A stretch of 64,000 bases of DNA from Candidatus Nanosynbacter sp. HMT-352 (GCF_022819365.1 NZ_CP089289.1:1-64000); one strand, 5' to 3'; numbered from the stretch's first letter, positions 51,714 through 61,511 are shown. The notes: a model not told the origin generated them from the sequence alone. Translations and numbers: made by a program.

Positions 51714-53275
51714 TTGCCGGATTTGGTGAAAATCTTATTTTCGTAATAAGCGGAACGTTTGGAAAGTTCTGAATTTAAGTTTTCAATTCCGCCGTATTGC
51801 TCGACTAAGGTCTTCTTTCCAGAAAATAAGTTTGTGCCCAGACCTAAGCGGTCGCCGTCAATTTTAACTCCCAGCGCCGCCAAAGTTGACGGATACATAT
51901 CGAATGTCGTGAATTGACGATCCTTTGAATGGCTAGTCGAAATAGCTGGATTTATGAACGTGTTGTAAATGGTTCGCTGATAATTAGTTCCGCCAATTTT
52001 TTCGTCGTAGTATGAAGTCTGCATGCCTAAATGGTCGCCAGAAATGATAATTGTGGTATTTTCATAAAATGGCTGAGACTTAACCCAATTGACGAATGCG
52101 GCGACCTGTTTTGAGGAACAAGCGTGGACATTGTCGTATTGATTACTGAAGGTTTTAGCGCAGGTTTCATCCAAATAGCCATCGGTAAAATGTGTGTCAG
52201 CGGTCAATAATTGCAAGTTGAATGGCTTGTCTGACGCCGCCAAACGCGAGGCTTCTTCGCGGGCAAATTGGAATAATTTTTTATCTTCATAACCCCACCA
52301 AACTTTGTAATCTTCGGATATTTTTCCGTGTTTTTTGGCGTAATTGTAATCCTCAATATTGAAGTTGCCGTGTTGAGTTAATAATTTATCGCGTCCGCCA
52401 AAACTTGCCTCAGAGCCCATAACAAATGTTTGATTATAGCCTTGTTTTTCTAAAATCTCACCAAGACTGTAAGCGCCTGGCAAGAACTTTTTAAACTCGC
52501 CCAGGGCGTTATGGTCGCGTCCGCCAACTAAGTTTTCTTTCAGTGGGACGCCAGCAGATTGCGCAGCCATTCCCGCTACAGTCCAGCCAGTGTTTGTTGC
52601 AGGCAAGGCGCCGCCGACACCGGATGCTTTGTTTGAGAATGAGGTATTTTTTAACGCCAATTCTTCCAGCTCTGGAATAACGGAGGTTTCGGAGCTGCCG
52701 CCATTAGCCTTTGACGCCAAAGTGTTTTCCATTGACTCTAAATAGATGTATATTAAGTTGCGTTTTTTCTCTGGGAAAGTCAATTTGGCGGTTTTTGGAT
52801 TGACGTAATTTTCTTCGTATAATTTGGTCGATTGGGTCAGGGCGTAAATATAGTTAGGGATGCCGAAACTTTGAATCAGAAGGACAATTGCAATTAAAAA
52901 CATACTCAGCGAGTAAATTGCTTGATTTCGTAATCTCAAAAACGGCAAGGTGAGTTTTCGTGATGATTTGATTTTTTTCAAGCAAAAGGCGATTATGCGA
53001 TTGATAAAAGAGATCGATTTGTCGAACATTGGGATTAATAAAGCGCCGAATAATAGGAAAACCAGCGGAAGATTCTGCAGGACGGCCGACCATAAATTGT
53101 CAGATTTGCCACCAGCTAATCCGTTGACGAAATAAAAAATTATCTCGTCGATTTGCGAATTTTTAAAGACGATATATTTATAGCGCGCCGCAATTAAACA
53201 AAATGCCGCCAAAAAAAGCAAGATTATTGATATTGATTTAATCCAGAAACGTTTGGTAAATTTAATTTTTCTCAC
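51710..53275 (-). CDS. LTA synthase-like membrane sulfatase-fold enzyme
   Basis: 521 residues from GTG 53275 (or 522 from ATG 53278). Five N-terminal helices (about to residue 150) and an extracellular alkaline-phosphatase-fold domain: LIYIYLESMENTL (metal site), NTGWTVAGMAAQSAGVPL (Thr nucleophile region), TADTHFTDGYLD, TIIISGDHLGM. This is the LtaS/phosphoglycerol transferase plan, which adds glycerol-phosphate or similar to surface polymers. TATAAT (53282-53287) ends 3 nt before the ATG but 6 nt before the GTG; the rule seen in this window favours GTG. Confidence 0.87.
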   Translation of the reverse strand: MRKIKFTKRFWIKSISIILLFLAAFCLIAARYKYIVFKNSQIDEIIFYFVNGLAGGKSDNLWSAVLQNLPLVFLLFGALLIPMFDKSISFINRIIAFCLKKIKSSRKLTLPFLRLRNQAIYSLSMFLIAIVLLIQSFGIPNYIYALTQSTKLYEENYVNPKTAKLTFPEKKRNLIYIYLESMENTLASKANGGSSETSVIPELEELALKNTSFSNKASGVGGALPATNTGWTVAGMAAQSAGVPLKENLVGGRDHNALGEFKKFLPGAYSLGEILEKQGYNQTFVMGSEASFGGRDKLLTQHGNFNIEDYNYAKKHGKISEDYKVWWGYEDKKLFQFAREEASRLAASDKPFNLQLLTADTHFTDGYLDETCAKTFSNQYDNVHACSSKQVAAFVNWVKSQPFYENTTIIISGDHLGMQTSYYDEKIGGTNYQRTIYNTFINPAISTSHSKDRQFTTFDMYPSTLAALGVKIDGDRLGLGTNLFSGKKTLVEQYGGIENLNSELSKRSAYYENKIFTKSGN

Positions 53276-53281
53276 CATTCT

Positions 53282-53321
53282 ATTATATCACTTACGTTTT
53301 TTGAGGATGAAGGGGTATAAT
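53282..53321. promoter_or_regulatory. Divergent leaderless promoters (LTA synthase-like / ABC importer)
   Basis: Minus strand TATAAT at 53282-53287, 6 nt before GTG 53275. Plus strand TATAAT at 53316-53321, 6 nt before ATG 53328. No ribosome sites. Confidence 0.65.
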
Positions 53322-53327
53322 AAAAGC

Positions 53328-54119
53328 ATGAGCAAGAATAAGACGCGCACATTCGGAATTAGTTGGTGGATTGGGCTGGTTTTATTTGCGGGGATGATTT
53401 GTTTGATGTTGGGCGATATTTTACATCGAGATGGCGTAATTGGCTCAAAAACTGATGTTTTAGTGATGGGTACGAATGCTGGATTTAAGCCGTTTGAATA
53501 TATTGATAACAATCAAGTGGTTGGGTTTGATGTTGATTTGGCGAGGGAAATTGCTAAAAGCTTGGGCAAAGATTTGAAGGTCGAAGATATGTCATTTGAC
53601 GGGCTACTTCCGGCGTTGGATAGTGGTCAAATTGATATGGTGGCGGCTGGAATGACGGTGACGCCTGAGCGAGAGAAAAATGCGCTGTTTTCAGATCCGT
53701 ATTATTCGGCGTCACAGAGAATAATTGTTAAAAAGGGCAGTCCGATTCGCAATAAATATCAATTGCCAGGGCGAAAAATTGGTGTACAGCTGGGTACGAC
53801 TGGCGATACTTTGGCGTCTAAAACTGCTGGCGCATCAGTCACGCAATTCCAAACCGCGCCGAGTGTTTTGCAGGAATTAAGTTCGGGAAAAATTGAGGCG
53901 GTCATTCTGGACGACGCTCCCGCAAAGCAATATTCGGCTGGATTTTCTGACTTAGAAATCTTACCGGGCGCGCTCAGCGATGAAAGTTATGCGATTGCTA
54001 TTAAAAAGGACAATAAAGACCTCCTAGAAAAGGTCAATAAAGAAATTGCCAAGATGAAAAAAGATGGCCGCTATGAAAAGCTGATCCGCAAATATTTTGG
54101 CGAGGAGGCTAAATCGTGA
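53328..54119 (+). CDS. Amino-acid ABC transporter substrate-binding protein
   Basis: 263 residues from ATG 53328, which fits the leaderless promoter; an upstream start at 53253 would overlap it. One N-terminal helix (about 12-32) without a lipobox, so a signal anchor, then an SBP_bac_3 domain: GTNAGFKPFEYIDNNQVVGFDVDLA, MVAAGMTVTPEREKNALFS, LGTTGDTLA. Binds a polar amino acid; specificity not certain. Three-gene importer with overlapping frames. Confidence 0.9.
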   Translation: MSKNKTRTFGISWWIGLVLFAGMICLMLGDILHRDGVIGSKTDVLVMGTNAGFKPFEYIDNNQVVGFDVDLAREIAKSLGKDLKVEDMSFDGLLPALDSGQIDMVAAGMTVTPEREKNALFSDPYYSASQRIIVKKGSPIRNKYQLPGRKIGVQLGTTGDTLASKTAGASVTQFQTAPSVLQELSSGKIEAVILDDAPAKQYSAGFSDLEILPGALSDESYAIAIKKDNKDLLEKVNKEIAKMKKDGRYEKLIRKYFGEEAKS

Positions 54120-54826
54120 ATTTTTGGGAAGTGATTTTTGGCGGCGGTCGATGGCTATTTTTATGGCATGGATTAGAGGTGACGCTGGTTTTGACCGTAC
54201 TGTCGCTTATTTTAGGGTCGGCAATTGGTGTACTTGTCGCCCTGATGCGCACGTCGAATTTACGACCATTTGGCAGGATGAAAACAAGCAGACTCGCGAA
54301 CTTTAATCCGCTGGCTAGTTTGGGAAAAATTTATGTCGATATTATTCGCGGCACGCCACTTTTGGTTCAGTTATTGATTATGTATTATGTCGTTTTTGGG
54401 TCGTATCAATTTATGCCGAAGATTTTTGTGGCGGCGGTGGCGTTCGGAATAAATAGCGGTGCGTACATCGCTGAGATTATTCGTGGCGGAATTCAGAGTA
54501 TCGACAAAGGGCAAATGGAAGCAGCCAGGTCTTTGGGCTTGAGTAATTGGCAGGCAATGCGTCTAGTCATTTTACCGCAAGCAATGAGAAATTCATTGCC
54601 GGCGTTGATTAGTGAATTTATCGCGCTATTAAAGGAAACTTCGGTTGTTGGTTGGATTGGCTTGAATGATATTATGCGAGGCGCGGACAATATTCGTTTT
54701 CAGACGGCGACAGCTTTTCAGTCGCTATTTGCCGCTGCGGCGATGTACTTAATTTTGACGGCGATTTTTACGCGAGTAATGGCGCGAGTAGAAAGGAAAT
54801 TGAAGCATGACGATGATCAGCGTTAA
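54116..54826 (+). CDS. Amino-acid ABC transporter permease
   Basis: 236 residues, GTG start overlapping the preceding stop by 4 nt. HisM/GlnP type: about five helices, [17 protein letters not shown] and the EAA loop [22 protein letters not shown]. Ends within the ATPase gene (20-nt overlap). Confidence 0.93.
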   Translation: MNFWEVIFGGGRWLFLWHGLEVTLVLTVLSLILGSAIGVLVALMRTSNLRPFGRMKTSRLANFNPLASLGKIYVDIIRGTPLLVQLLIMYYVVFGSYQFMPKIFVAAVAFGINSGAYIAEIIRGGIQSIDKGQMEAARSLGLSNWQAMRLVILPQAMRNSLPALISEFIALLKETSVVGWIGLNDIMRGADNIRFQTATAFQSLFAAAAMYLILTAIFTRVMARVERKLKHDDDQR

Positions 54827-55529
54827 AAACTTGAAAAAAACGTTCGGCACGAATCGAGTTCTTCGCGATATTGACGTGGAAATTGAAGAGGGTGAGATTG
54901 TCGTGGTGGTTGGCTCGTCTGGTTCTGGCAAGTCGACGTTCTTGCGTTGTCTGAACTTGCTGGAGGAGCCGACTTCGGGCGAGATTATCGTCGATGGAGT
55001 AAAAATTACTGATCCACACGTAAACTTGAACGCGTTGCGTCAGAATATTGGCATGGTTTTTCAGCAATTTAATCTGTTTCCGAATTTGAGTGTGATTGAA
55101 AATATTAAATTAGCTCCGAAAAAGCTGCGCAAATTTTCAGATCAAAAAGCGACAAAATTGGCGCGAAGTTTATTGGACGATGTTGGACTATTGGATAAAG
55201 CGAACGCTTCGCCGAATAGTTTGTCTGGCGGTCAAAAACAGCGAGTAGCAATTGCGCGGGCGCTAGCGATGGAGCCGAAAATCATGCTTTTTGATGAGCC
55301 GACTTCAGCGCTAGACCCAGAGATGATTGGCGAAGTTTTGGATGTGATTAGGAAAGTTGCCAAAAAAGGAATGACGATGGTAATCGTGACGCACGAGATG
55401 AAATTTGCCCGTGAAGTTGGGACTAGGATGATTTTCTTAGACAAGGGCGAAATTATCGAAAATGGAACGCCTGAGCAAGTTATGGATCACCCGAAAACTG
55501 AACGTGCCAAAAAATTCTTCGCTAAATAG
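54807..55529 (+). CDS. Amino-acid ABC transporter ATP-binding protein
   Basis: 240 residues, GlnQ/HisP type. Walker [17 protein letters not shown]-loop [11 protein letters not shown], signature [15 protein letters not shown], Walker [16 protein letters not shown]-loop [15 protein letters not shown] upstream; ATG 54807 or 54813. Powers uptake of an amino acid, needed as this organism makes few itself (arginine is an attractive guess, given the arc genes at 61553). Confidence 0.94.
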   Translation: MTMISVKNLKKTFGTNRVLRDIDVEIEEGEIVVVVGSSGSGKSTFLRCLNLLEEPTSGEIIVDGVKITDPHVNLNALRQNIGMVFQQFNLFPNLSVIENIKLAPKKLRKFSDQKATKLARSLLDDVGLLDKANASPNSLSGGQKQRVAIARALAMEPKIMLFDEPTSALDPEMIGEVLDVIRKVAKKGMTMVIVTHEMKFAREVGTRMIFLDKGEIIENGTPEQVMDHPKTERAKKFFAK

Positions 55530-55543
55530 TCTAAGCAGCCCAG

Positions 55544-56011
55544 CTATAATTCGCTTAGAACTGGGACTTCTGTCAATTTGTTAACCAGCTGGTCCAGGTC
55601 AACCTCTGTCAGATAACTCGGTAAAATTCGCGTCGTTTTCGGGTCAACAAAGCCGCATTCCGCCACTTCCTCGACACCGTGCGATGTTTTTTCTAAGTCA
55701 ATGTTTTGATAATCTTGCCAGTTGGTGATGAGGAAGAAAAATTCCAATTGTTCGTTCGGGCCATGCGCTGATTGCTCGCCGGATTCGGCGAATTGCTGGA
55801 TAAATAACAGCTTACCAATTTCTGGTTTGACGCCAGTTTCTTCAATCATTTCTCGACGCAAGCCGTCCAGTAAGCCTTCGCCCATTTCTAAACCGCCGCC
55901 CGGCGTACACCAAAAATCACGACCTTTGCCGGTGTTTGCGGTTAATTTTTGGCAGAAAATTTCGCCGTTTTCATTGATAATAATTCCGCGTACGTTTACT
56001 CTTCGTCGCAT
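55544..56011 (-). CDS. Nudix hydrolase
   Basis: 155 residues from ATG 56011, chosen for AAAGGAGG just upstream and because the domain starts with RRVNVRGIIINENGEI; a start at 56047 would add 12 unrelated residues. Nudix box GGGLEMGEGLLDGLRREM then IEETGV is complete (G-x5-E-x7-REU-x-EE-x-G-U). Cleaves a nucleoside diphosphate derivative; substrate not identifiable. Confidence 0.9.
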   Translation of the reverse strand: MRRRVNVRGIIINENGEIFCQKLTANTGKGRDFWCTPGGGLEMGEGLLDGLRREMIEETGVKPEIGKLLFIQQFAESGEQSAHGPNEQLEFFFLITNWQDYQNIDLEKTSHGVEEVAECGFVDPKTTRILPSYLTEVDLDQLVNKLTEVPVLSEL

Positions 56012-56076
56012 AAAACCTCCTTTGATTGCTAATAGCCAGAGGTTCAATTAAGCTGAACGTACACCCAATAATTTCA

Positions 56077-56153
56077 TGGTCGGGGTGACTGGATTTGAAC
56101 CAGCGACCTCACCGTCCCGAACGGTGCGCGCTACCGAGCTGCGCCACACCCCG
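56077..56153 (-). tRNA. tRNA-Pro (anticodon CGG)
   Basis: 77 nt with encoded CCA. Acceptor CGGGGTG / CACCCCG, D-arm GCGCAGCTCGGTAGCGC, anticodon stem CACCG/CGGTG with loop TTCGGGA, T-arm GCTGGTTCAAATCCAGT. All stems pair. Confidence 0.96.
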
Positions 56154-56221
56154 ACGCTAAAAACAGTATAAAACTAACAGATATTTTTGTCCAATTGTAA
56201 TTATTAAAATGAAATCAACTA

Positions 56222-56257
56222 GTCCTAAAATGATATAATATAAGGTGGACTTAGGAC
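56222..56257 (+). promoter_or_regulatory. Promoter of the ABC exporter pair with 7-bp inverted repeat
   Basis: Extended -10 TGA-TATAAT (box 56234-56239). GTCCTAA (56222-56228) and TTAGGAC (56251-56257) flank it symmetrically, 22 nt apart, a possible repressor operator. Leader of about 26 nt with AAGGG before ATG 56272. Confidence 0.45.
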
Positions 56258-56271
56258 ATAAAGGGCTATAA

Positions 56272-58032
56272 ATGAAACATATTTTACGAATTTTTAGAGG
56301 CTATTGGTTGCTGTTTATTATCTTGATTGGATTCACGTATGGAGTTGTGATGGCGAATTTGTGGCTGCCGGATAAAATGTCGGAAATTGTCAATAATGGC
56401 ATTATTAAACAAGATATGTCGGCGATTTGGAATAATGGCTTGATGATGATTTTGGTGACGGCGGCTGGTGGTTTTTGTTCAATTGTCGTGGGTTTTTTGG
56501 CGGCGCGAATTGCTACGGGAATGGCGCAAAAATTGCGATTGAAATTGTTTGAACGAATAGAAAGTTTTTCTTTGGCGGACTTTAATAAGTTTTCTACGGC
56601 GTCGCTGATTACGCGCTCAACGAATGATATTCAGCAGATTCAAACAACGTCAATAATGCTGCTGAGACTGGCGTTAATGGCACCGATTATGGCAATTGGT
56701 GGTCTGCAAAAAGCCATGAATAACGCGCCGGATCTGAGCTGGATTATCGCTTTGGCGGTGTTTGTTTTGCTCGTAGTTATCGCTACACTATTTACGATTG
56801 CCGTACCTAGGTTTAAGAAATTGCAGACTCTGGTGGATAAACTTAATTTGGTGGCGCGGGAAAATTTGGTTGGACTAAAAGTTATTCGTGCGTTCCATAA
56901 CGAGAAGATTGAGCAGAAAAAATTCCAAGAAGCTAACACGGAATTGAATAAGATGAACTTATTTGTGAATCGTTTGATGATGTTGCTTGATCCGATTATG
57001 ATTTTAGTGATGAACTTTTCGAGTGTGGCAATTGTGTGGTTTGGTGCGCATTTGATAAGTAGTGGCAATTTGCAAATTGGTAATATGATGGCGTTTTTGG
57101 AATATGCGATGCAAGTGATAATCTCGTTCTTGTTGCTGTCGATGGTGTTTATTATGGTGCCGCGAGCCGCCGTATCGGTGCGCCGAGTCGGGGAAGTTTT
57201 GGATACAATGCCGTCAATTACTGACCCGAAGTCGCCGAAAAAACTACCAAAAGATGCCAAGGGAAAAATTGAGTTTAAGGACGTTACGTTTACTTATCCT
57301 GACGCGGATTTGCCAGTGCTTTCGGATATTAATTTTGTAGCCGAACCTGGTCAGACAACGGCGTTTATTGGCAGTACTGGTTCGGGAAAGTCTACGTTGA
57401 TTAATTTGATTCCTCGTTTTTATGATGTTTCGGCGGGGCAGATTTTGCTTGATGGTGTGGATATTAGAAACCTGAAACTGGAAGATTTGTCTGGTCAAAT
57501 TGGTTACGTGCCACAAAAAGGTGTGCTGTTTAGCGGAACGGTTGCTAGCAATATCAAATACGGCAACGCTACGGCTGATGATGAGTTGGTCGAAAAAGCG
57601 GCCAAAATTGCCCAAGCGGAAGAATTTATTAGCGAGTTAAAAAATGGTTATAAAAGTGAAATCGCTCAGGGCGGCGGCAATGTTTCTGGTGGTCAGCGCC
57701 AGCGTTTGTCGATCGCGAGGGCTATTGCGGTTGAGCCGAATGTTTACATTTTTGACGATTCGTTCTCGGCGCTTGATTTTAAGACGGACGCGAAGTTACG
57801 GGCTGCGCTTGCAAAGGAAACTAAGAATAAAACTGTGCTAATTGTCGGTCAGCGAATTAATACGATTATGAATGCCGATAAAATTATTGTGCTTAACGAG
57901 GGAAAAATTGTCGGTCAGGGAACGCATCAGGAATTGATGAAAGATTGTGAAGTTTATCAAGAAATTGCCGCTTCGCAACTCTCGGAAGATGATTTGCAGA
58001 AAATGTCTATTGCTGCGAAAGGAGTGTTGTAA
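56272..58032 (+). CDS. Heterodimeric ABC exporter subunit (degenerate ATPase site)
   Basis: 586 residues: six-helix exporter domain (about 1-310) and NBD. Walker A GSTGSGKSTL and signature NVSGGQRQRLSIARA are intact, but the Walker B end reads FDDSFSALD (Asp in place of the catalytic Glu) and the switch reads VGQRIN (Gln for His). This is the degenerate half of heterodimers such as TM287/288 or BmrCD. The stop shares a base with the start of the next gene. Likely a drug or lipid exporter. Confidence 0.92.
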   Translation: MKHILRIFRGYWLLFIILIGFTYGVVMANLWLPDKMSEIVNNGIIKQDMSAIWNNGLMMILVTAAGGFCSIVVGFLAARIATGMAQKLRLKLFERIESFSLADFNKFSTASLITRSTNDIQQIQTTSIMLLRLALMAPIMAIGGLQKAMNNAPDLSWIIALAVFVLLVVIATLFTIAVPRFKKLQTLVDKLNLVARENLVGLKVIRAFHNEKIEQKKFQEANTELNKMNLFVNRLMMLLDPIMILVMNFSSVAIVWFGAHLISSGNLQIGNMMAFLEYAMQVIISFLLLSMVFIMVPRAAVSVRRVGEVLDTMPSITDPKSPKKLPKDAKGKIEFKDVTFTYPDADLPVLSDINFVAEPGQTTAFIGSTGSGKSTLINLIPRFYDVSAGQILLDGVDIRNLKLEDLSGQIGYVPQKGVLFSGTVASNIKYGNATADDELVEKAAKIAQAEEFISELKNGYKSEIAQGGGNVSGGQRQRLSIARAIAVEPNVYIFDDSFSALDFKTDAKLRAALAKETKNKTVLIVGQRINTIMNADKIIVLNEGKIVGQGTHQELMKDCEVYQEIAASQLSEDDLQKMSIAAKGVL

Positions 58033-60026
58033 TGTCTAGGCAAACCACGAAAAAACGTCAGCAAGTGCGAATGGGCGGTCCTATGGGCGGAATGGGCACT
58101 GGCGAAAAGGCTAAAGATTTTAAGGGAACGGTCAAGAAGCTGATTAAATATTTGTCGGATTTTCGATGGCAAATGTTGATGGTGTTGGTTTTTGCAATTG
58201 GGAGCACGATTTTTGCGATTGCCAGTCCGAAGATTTTAGGCGGCGCGACGAATCAAATTGTTGATGATTATGTCAATATGAAAGCGTACGAGGCGATCGC
58301 TAGCAAATTGCCAAAAGGCGTTTCTTTGTCAGCGGGAACTACTGGCGCGGACGTTTTGAACCGATTGCCGAATAAGTCGGAGATTGAAAAACAGATTCCG
58401 TCCAGTCAGCTTGAGTCGATTAAAAAACTAGATCTTAGTCGGCGTCCAGAATTTCATTTTGACGCTATTTGGCGAATAATTATTTTGCTAGTCGGAATGT
58501 ATGTGCTGAGTGTAATTTTTCGCTATATTCAAACGTGGATAATGACCCAGGTGACGCAAACCGTAACTTTCAGGATGCGACAACAATTGTCAGAAAAAAT
58601 AAATCGCTTGCCGCTGAGTTATTTCGATAAGCAAACTTACGGCGAAGTTCTTAGTCGCATAACTAATGATGTCGATACGATCAGCCAAACGCTAAATCAG
58701 AGTTTGTCGCAAATTGTAACTTCAACGGTTACGGTGCTGGGGATTTTGGTGATGATGTTTTCGATTAGCTGGCAGATGTCGCTAGTTGCGCTACTGGTGC
58801 TTCCGCTGGCGGGCGGTGTGATTACATTGATTGCAAAGAGCTCGCAAAAACAATTCTTACGCCAGCAAACGCAGCTTGGCGAACTTAATGGACACATTGA
58901 AGAAATGTATGGCGGTCATCAAGTGATGCGCGTCTTTAATGGTCAGAAAAAATCGATTGCTAAGTTTTCTAAGATCAATAATCGGCTTCAGGAGAGCGCT
59001 TGGAAGGCTCAATTCTTTTCTGGATTGATTCATCCGATTATGAATTTTATCAGCAATATTGGCTACGTTGCTATGACAATTTTGGGCGGTTGGTTGGCGA
59101 TTAATGGTCGACTGAAAATCGGCGATATTCAGGCGTTTATTCAATACGTCGATCAGTTCAACCAGCCGCTGGTTCAGGTTGCTAATATTGCTAATATTTT
59201 GCAATCGACAGCTGCTGCCGCCGAGCGAGTGTTTGAGTTTTTGGACGAGCCAGAAGAAGCGGTTGAATCGAATAACTTGGTAAAATTGTCTAATGTAAAA
59301 GGTGAAGTTGAATTCGACAACGTCGTCTTTGGATATAAGCCAGACCAAACTATCATCAAAAGTTTGTCGGCGCACATTAAGCCAGGTCAGCGCGTGGCGA
59401 TTGTCGGTCCAACTGGTGCTGGCAAAACGACGCTGGTTAACTTGCTAATGCGATTTTATGAGATTAATAGCGGTTCAATTAAGATTGACGGCGTGGATAT
59501 TCGTAAAATGAAACGTAGCGATGTGCGCCAAATGTTTGGTATGGTGCTGCAGGATACGTGGCTGTTTAATGGCACGATTCGTCAGAATTTTATGTATGGC
59601 AACCCAAAAGCTACCGAGGAAGAGATGATAAAAACCGCCAAAGAGGCGCACGTTGATCATTTTGTGCGGTCACTGCCGGGCGGATATGATATGGTTCTTG
59701 GTGAGGAGGCTGCTAACATTTCCCAGGGAGAAAAGCAGCTGCTGACAATTGCCAGGGCAATGTTAGAGAAGGCGCCGATGCTGATTCTGGACGAGGCGAC
59801 AAGCTCGGTCGACACGCGCACCGAAGTCCTTATCCAAAAAGCCATGGAGAAGCTTATGCAGGGAAAAACTAGTTTTGTTATTGCGCACCGTTTGAGTACC
59901 ATTCGCGACGCCGATTTGATTTTGGTGGTTAAGGACGGGAATATCATTGAGCAGGGCAATCACGAAACTCTGTTGAAGCAAAATGGATTTTACGCTGAGC
60001 TTTATAATAGTCAGTTTGCTGAGTAG
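58032..60026 (+). CDS. Heterodimeric ABC exporter subunit (catalytic ATPase site)
   Basis: 664 residues. Gly/Met-rich cytoplasmic N-terminus (MGGPMGGMGTGEK), six-helix exporter domain with a long insert (about 80-140) between helices 1 and 2, and NBD with canonical Walker A GPTGAGKTTL, signature NISQGEKQLLTIARA, Walker B LILDEATSSVD and switch IAHRLS. Pairs with the preceding subunit to make one full transporter with one active site. Confidence 0.93.
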   Translation: MSRQTTKKRQQVRMGGPMGGMGTGEKAKDFKGTVKKLIKYLSDFRWQMLMVLVFAIGSTIFAIASPKILGGATNQIVDDYVNMKAYEAIASKLPKGVSLSAGTTGADVLNRLPNKSEIEKQIPSSQLESIKKLDLSRRPEFHFDAIWRIIILLVGMYVLSVIFRYIQTWIMTQVTQTVTFRMRQQLSEKINRLPLSYFDKQTYGEVLSRITNDVDTISQTLNQSLSQIVTSTVTVLGILVMMFSISWQMSLVALLVLPLAGGVITLIAKSSQKQFLRQQTQLGELNGHIEEMYGGHQVMRVFNGQKKSIAKFSKINNRLQESAWKAQFFSGLIHPIMNFISNIGYVAMTILGGWLAINGRLKIGDIQAFIQYVDQFNQPLVQVANIANILQSTAAAAERVFEFLDEPEEAVESNNLVKLSNVKGEVEFDNVVFGYKPDQTIIKSLSAHIKPGQRVAIVGPTGAGKTTLVNLLMRFYEINSGSIKIDGVDIRKMKRSDVRQMFGMVLQDTWLFNGTIRQNFMYGNPKATEEEMIKTAKEAHVDHFVRSLPGGYDMVLGEEAANISQGEKQLLTIARAMLEKAPMLILDEATSSVDTRTEVLIQKAMEKLMQGKTSFVIAHRLSTIRDADLILVVKDGNIIEQGNHETLLKQNGFYAELYNSQFAE

Positions 60027-60033
60027 TTGTCTG

Positions 60034-60774
60034 CTACTTTTTATATAGTGATATTTTTGTAGCCTTTGGCGTGTGCAAGTTGAAATCAATATTAGTTTTC
60101 TGGACAATCTCATAATAAGGCGGAATTGATGGGTTTTTCGGAAGTTCAATTATTTTTCCGTCGTTAAATAATTGTCCTTGTCGGTAGACATTGTGAATAA
60201 ACGGCACATTTGGCTTTACTTTTCTTAAGCGATATAGCGCTGAGTTATGTTGCGTTTCGCCATCTGTAACAACTTTGGGCTGCGTATGCCATTGTCCCAT
60301 AATACATAATGTTGGTAATGAGTTATCAATACTAAGGACATTCTCAGTCAATTGTTTTTCTCGTTCTTGTAGGCTTGGTGGTACGGTGATATTTTCATCT
60401 AAATTGTCAAAAAATGTATCAATAAAAATAAGTTCTTTGAGTTGGTTTTGTTGTAAAAGAATTACTATTGTCTTTACCATTTCAAGAGATAAAATGCTCG
60501 AGTCAAAAATGTCTTCGTCAACCAAGGAAAAATCGTAAGAGCCGGTCTTTACTGAATTGATGAAGTTGAGTACAGTAGGGCTTGCCTCAATAGCTAATCG
60601 TTTTACGCCAAGTTTCTTAACCAGAGTATAGATGACGTCGGAATTTTCTTTAATGCCGTGGATTTCGCCGTATACAATTATGTTTGATTTTCGCAAGGTG
60701 GATTGAAACGAACTTAACAGTCTTATGTCCAGTTGTTTCGGCAAAAATGTTTTGATAATATCGTGGTTATTCAT
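60034..60774 (-). CDS. EreA/ChaN-like protein of unknown function
   Basis: 246 residues, soluble. VYGEIHGIKENSDVIYTLVKKL holds the GExHG block, followed by RLAIEASP and MGQWHTQPK (second His), the layout of the erythromycin-esterase/ChaN/TraB-related superfamily of metal-dependent hydrolases and haem-binding proteins. The overall match is weak, so function is open. It is convergent with the ABC exporter (7 nt between stops). The promoter is not obvious in the 98-bp gap before 60873. Confidence 0.6.
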   Translation of the reverse strand: MNNHDIIKTFLPKQLDIRLLSSFQSTLRKSNIIVYGEIHGIKENSDVIYTLVKKLGVKRLAIEASPTVLNFINSVKTGSYDFSLVDEDIFDSSILSLEMVKTIVILLQQNQLKELIFIDTFFDNLDENITVPPSLQEREKQLTENVLSIDNSLPTLCIMGQWHTQPKVVTDGETQHNSALYRLRKVKPNVPFIHNVYRQGQLFNDGKIIELPKNPSIPPYYEIVQKTNIDFNLHTPKATKISLYKK

Positions 60775-60860
60775 AGGTGCTAATTGATAGTTTACTTCAT
60801 AAGACCGTAAATATATAGGGCTGCGTCGTTGATAAATTTGTCGATATTTGGCGAACTATT

Positions 60861-60866
60861 TATAAT
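60861..60866 (+). promoter_or_regulatory. Leaderless -10 of the TylF-like gene
   Basis: TATAAT ends 6 nt before the ATG at 60873; no ribosome site. Confidence 0.65.
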
Positions 60867-60872
60867 TAAGTC

Positions 60873-61505
60873 ATGAATATCGCAGATCAACTCCTCACTA
60901 AATACCCGATCATTTCCGACCAAGTCGATATAAAAGAACTTGGGGCGCTTTTAAGAGAATTGGAAAAAACTTTGCGCAGTGGCGCTACTGGAAACATCGT
61001 GGAGTTTGGTTGTTATGTCGGCACAACTAGTTTGTTTATTCGCCGACTGCTGGACGCTTACGATTTTACGGGCGAGTTTCACGTTTACGATTCGTTTGCG
61101 GGATTGCCAGAAAAAACCCAGAAGGATAATAGCGCCGCGGGTGATCAATTTAAGGCTGGCGAGTTATTAGCGCCGCGTAAGACGTTTGTCCAGAATTTTA
61201 AGAAAGCAGGATTGAAGTCGCCGATTATTCACAAAGGCTGGTTTTCCGATTTTACTTCTGATGATGTGCCGGAAAATATTATGTTTGCGTTTTTTGATGG
61301 CGATTTTTATGAGTCAATTGTCGATTCTTTTCGGGTTTGTGAAAGTAAGTTTAACGAAGACGCGATAATTATTGTTGATGATTACGTAAATGAAGCTCTG
61401 CCGGGAGCTGCAAAAGCCACTGATGAATGGCTGAAAGTTAATCGACAATTCACGGTCAGGACTGAAGCTAGTCTGGCAATCATCTCCTCTTGCCCAAAAA
61501 CATAA
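60873..61505 (+). CDS. TylF/MycF-like O-methyltransferase
   Basis: 210 residues. SAM loop IVEFGCYVGTTSLFI, then FHVYDSFAGLPEK (the metal and SAM contact region typical of the TylF family), KGWFSDF, MFAFFDGDFYESI and IIIVDDYVNEALPGAAKA. This family methylates sugar hydroxyls in macrolides and in bacterial surface glycans. Substrate here is unknown; a surface sugar is plausible. The gene ends 47 nt before arcA. Confidence 0.83.
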   Translation: MNIADQLLTKYPIISDQVDIKELGALLRELEKTLRSGATGNIVEFGCYVGTTSLFIRRLLDAYDFTGEFHVYDSFAGLPEKTQKDNSAAGDQFKAGELLAPRKTFVQNFKKAGLKSPIIHKGWFSDFTSDDVPENIMFAFFDGDFYESIVDSFRVCESKFNEDAIIIVDDYVNEALPGAAKATDEWLKVNRQFTVRTEASLAIISSCPKT

Positions 61506-61511
61506 ACGTGT

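Noticed and set aside
56640..57260. 206-residue minus-strand frame inside the first ABC exporter gene
   Set aside because: Antisense to a conserved exporter domain; no start signals.
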